Translations under genes and position numbers: made by a program
Shown here: positions 56,864-64,000 of the stretch, in pieces
How positions within the stretch are numbered: position 1 is the stretch's first letter
Layout of the letters: each line of letters starts with the position of its first letter
NCBI RefSeq assembly: GCF_014268595.2
Contig: NZ_CP077091.1
Location: forward strand, 5,873,001 to 5,937,000
Length of the DNA: 64,000 nucleotides
Source: Pseudomonas hamedanensis
GTDB taxonomy: Bacteria > Pseudomonadota > Gammaproteobacteria > Pseudomonadales > Pseudomonadaceae
Reading direction: 5' to 3'
The notes under the pieces: generated by a model
The model's input: the letters and a program-made list of their open reading frames with translations, nothing else
What the model was told of the DNA's origin: nothing
The model's database searches: none

Positions 56864-57337
56864 TTAGAAGCGGTAGTGCGAGAAAGCTTTGTTAGCTTCG
56901 GCCATACGGTGCACGTCTTCACGCTTCTTAACAGCAGCACCTTTACCTTCAGCAGCATCCAGCAGTTCGCCAGCCAAACGCAGAGCCATAGACTTCTCGC
57001 CACGCTTGCGTGCGAAGTCTACCAACCAGCGCATTGCCAGAGCGTTACGACGGGAAGGACGAACCTCGACCGGAACCTGGTAAGTAGCACCACCAACGCG
57101 GCGCGACTTCACTTCGACCAGCGGAGCGATGGCGTCGAGTGCTTTTTCGAAGAGTTCCAGGGGATCGGTGCCAGCCTTACGGGCCGCAACGGTTTCCAGG
57201 GCACCATAAACGATACGTTCCGCAACGGCTTTCTTGCCGCTTTCCATAACGTGGTTCATGAATTTGGCGAGGATCTGGCTTCCGTATTTCGGATCGTCCA
57301 GAATCTCACGCTTTGCTGCTACGCGACGTCTTGGCAT
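56864..57337 (-). CDS. rpsG: 30S ribosomal protein S7
   Basis: 157 residues starting [20 protein letters not shown] with the conserved [21 protein letters not shown]7 organises the 30S head and in E. coli represses the str operon through the rpsL-rpsG gap. That gap is 107 bases here; I did not identify a defined S7 target in it. Confidence 0.99.
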   Translation of the reverse strand: MPRRRVAAKREILDDPKYGSQILAKFMNHVMESGKKAVAERIVYGALETVAARKAGTDPLELFEKALDAIAPLVEVKSRRVGGATYQVPVEVRPSRRNALAMRWLVDFARKRGEKSMALRLAGELLDAAEGKGAAVKKREDVHRMAEANKAFSHYRF

Positions 57338-57444
57338 GATAAGCCCTCAAGCGGTCTTCAGGTTAGCTCGGGACAGATCCAGAGGATGCGTGCCCGACCT
57401 TACTCTTATCGACTCAATAAAATAAAAATCTGCAAAACGACCGA

Positions 57445-57816
57445 TTACTTCGGACGCTTGGTACCGTACTTCGAACGACCCTGGTTACGGCCTTTAACGC
57501 CGGAAGTATCCAAGGAGCCGCGAACGGTGTGGTAACGAACACCTGGCAAGTCTTTTACACGACCGCCGCGGATCAGTACCACGCTGTGCTCTTGCAGGTT
57601 GTGGCCTTCACCGCCGATGTACGAGGAAACCTCGAAACCGTTGGTCAGACGCACACGGCATACTTTACGCAGTGCCGAGTTAGGTTTTTTCGGCGTGGTG
57701 GTGTACACACGGGTGCACACACCACGACGTTGCGGGCAGTTCTGCAGCGCAGGCACGTCGGATTTCTCGACGATACGCTTACGCGGCTGACGTACCAGCT
57801 GGTTGATAGTTGCCAT
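57445..57816 (-). CDS. rpsL: 30S ribosomal protein S12
   Basis: 123 residues, [20 protein letters not shown]. The streptomycin-site segments [10 protein letters not shown] (Lys43) and [13 protein letters not shown] (Lys88) are wild type, so no ribosomal streptomycin resistance is predicted. The Asp89-equivalent next to Lys88 is the residue methylthiolated by RimO in other species. First gene of the str operon, with a promoter at 57908-57936. Confidence 0.99.
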
Positions 57817-57907
57817 CTACTAGCTCCACTGTTGTCTTGCGACGCTATTGTCTTGCAAGAAAAGCAAAATGGCAGGAACGAATTCCCGCCAAATTTAGGG
57901 GATCAAG

Positions 57908-57936
57908 AGTCTAAAGAGGATCTTGGCCCCAGTCAA
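57908..57936 (-). promoter_or_regulatory. str operon promoter (before rpsL)
   Basis: Minus strand TTGACT (57936-57931), 17-base spacer, TAGACT (57913-57908), with transcription starting near 57901 and a leader of about 85 bases. The rest of the 216-base gap to rpoC (57937-58032) shows no clear terminator. Confidence 0.75.
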
Positions 57937-58032
57937 GGCAAGGCCCCGACCTCCCCGCCCATCAAACCTCGACTAAATGTCTCGATTCGATGAACGGAGC
58001 GACCAGGGCCTTACGCTCATTTATCGCAGAAC

Positions 58033-62232
<4,200 letters not shown>

Positions 62233-62296
62233 GGCCTTTCCTCCTGGCGGAGCAGAGAGCGGGCAATCCTGCCCCGCTCTCGATTCGCGTCACGTG

Positions 62297-64000
<1,704 letters not shown>

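Overview
The window is chromosomal DNA from a Pseudomonas of the P. fluorescens group. This rests on gene order (rpoBC-rpsL-rpsG-fusA-tuf-S10-spc-alpha followed by katA and a bacterial ferritin; uvrA next to a YajR-like MFS gene and ssb), on high GC, and on many REP/REPIN palindromes of the GTGGGAGC...GCTCGC type that fill intergenic gaps in this group. I see no rRNA, tRNA, insertion sequence, prophage or CRISPR array.

Left part (1-24.3 kb), housekeeping and accessory genes: the 5' part of nrdR; a YbaY-like lipoprotein and a methyltransferase with a 4-base overlap; a thioredoxin-TPR co-chaperone (CnoX-like); a probable zinc-responsive cluster (ZrgA-like protein, MacB-type ABC ATPase and permease, DUF3299 protein) behind a possible Zur site; ompW/oprG behind an Anr-type box; two sugar-nucleotide SDR genes; the large helicase lhr; an MscS-family channel; a tight four-gene unit (DUF72, EEP nuclease-like, clsB, ybhN) in which every junction is a 4-base overlap; an alpha/beta hydrolase with a DUF3182 gene; and a divergent GlxA-type AraC regulator and cysteine hydrolase pair.

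Middle part (24.4-39.4 kb): a six-gene yjfIJKLMC-like operon combining a PspA/IM30 protein, small membrane or secreted proteins and an ATP-grasp glutathionylspermidine-synthase-like enzyme. Its first gene has an unusual N-terminal extension resembling a ribbon-helix-helix DNA-binding segment, and two matching palindromes bracket a candidate promoter upstream. Then come a thioredoxin-reductase-like flavoprotein, a divergent SRAP-like protein, a proline iminopeptidase, ssb, a YajR-like MFS transporter, uvrA, a non-haem bacterial ferritin and a catalase.

Right part (39.6-64.0 kb), all on the minus strand: the alpha, spc, S10 and str ribosomal protein operons, then rpoC and the 3' part of rpoB. 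Sigma70-type promoters with 17-base spacers can be read before rpsL and rpsJ and in two places inside the ribosomal string (before rpsH and before rpsM). In both internal cases a strong hairpin immediately precedes the promoter, an arrangement that could end upstream transcription and restart it. REP elements are absent from this part of the window.
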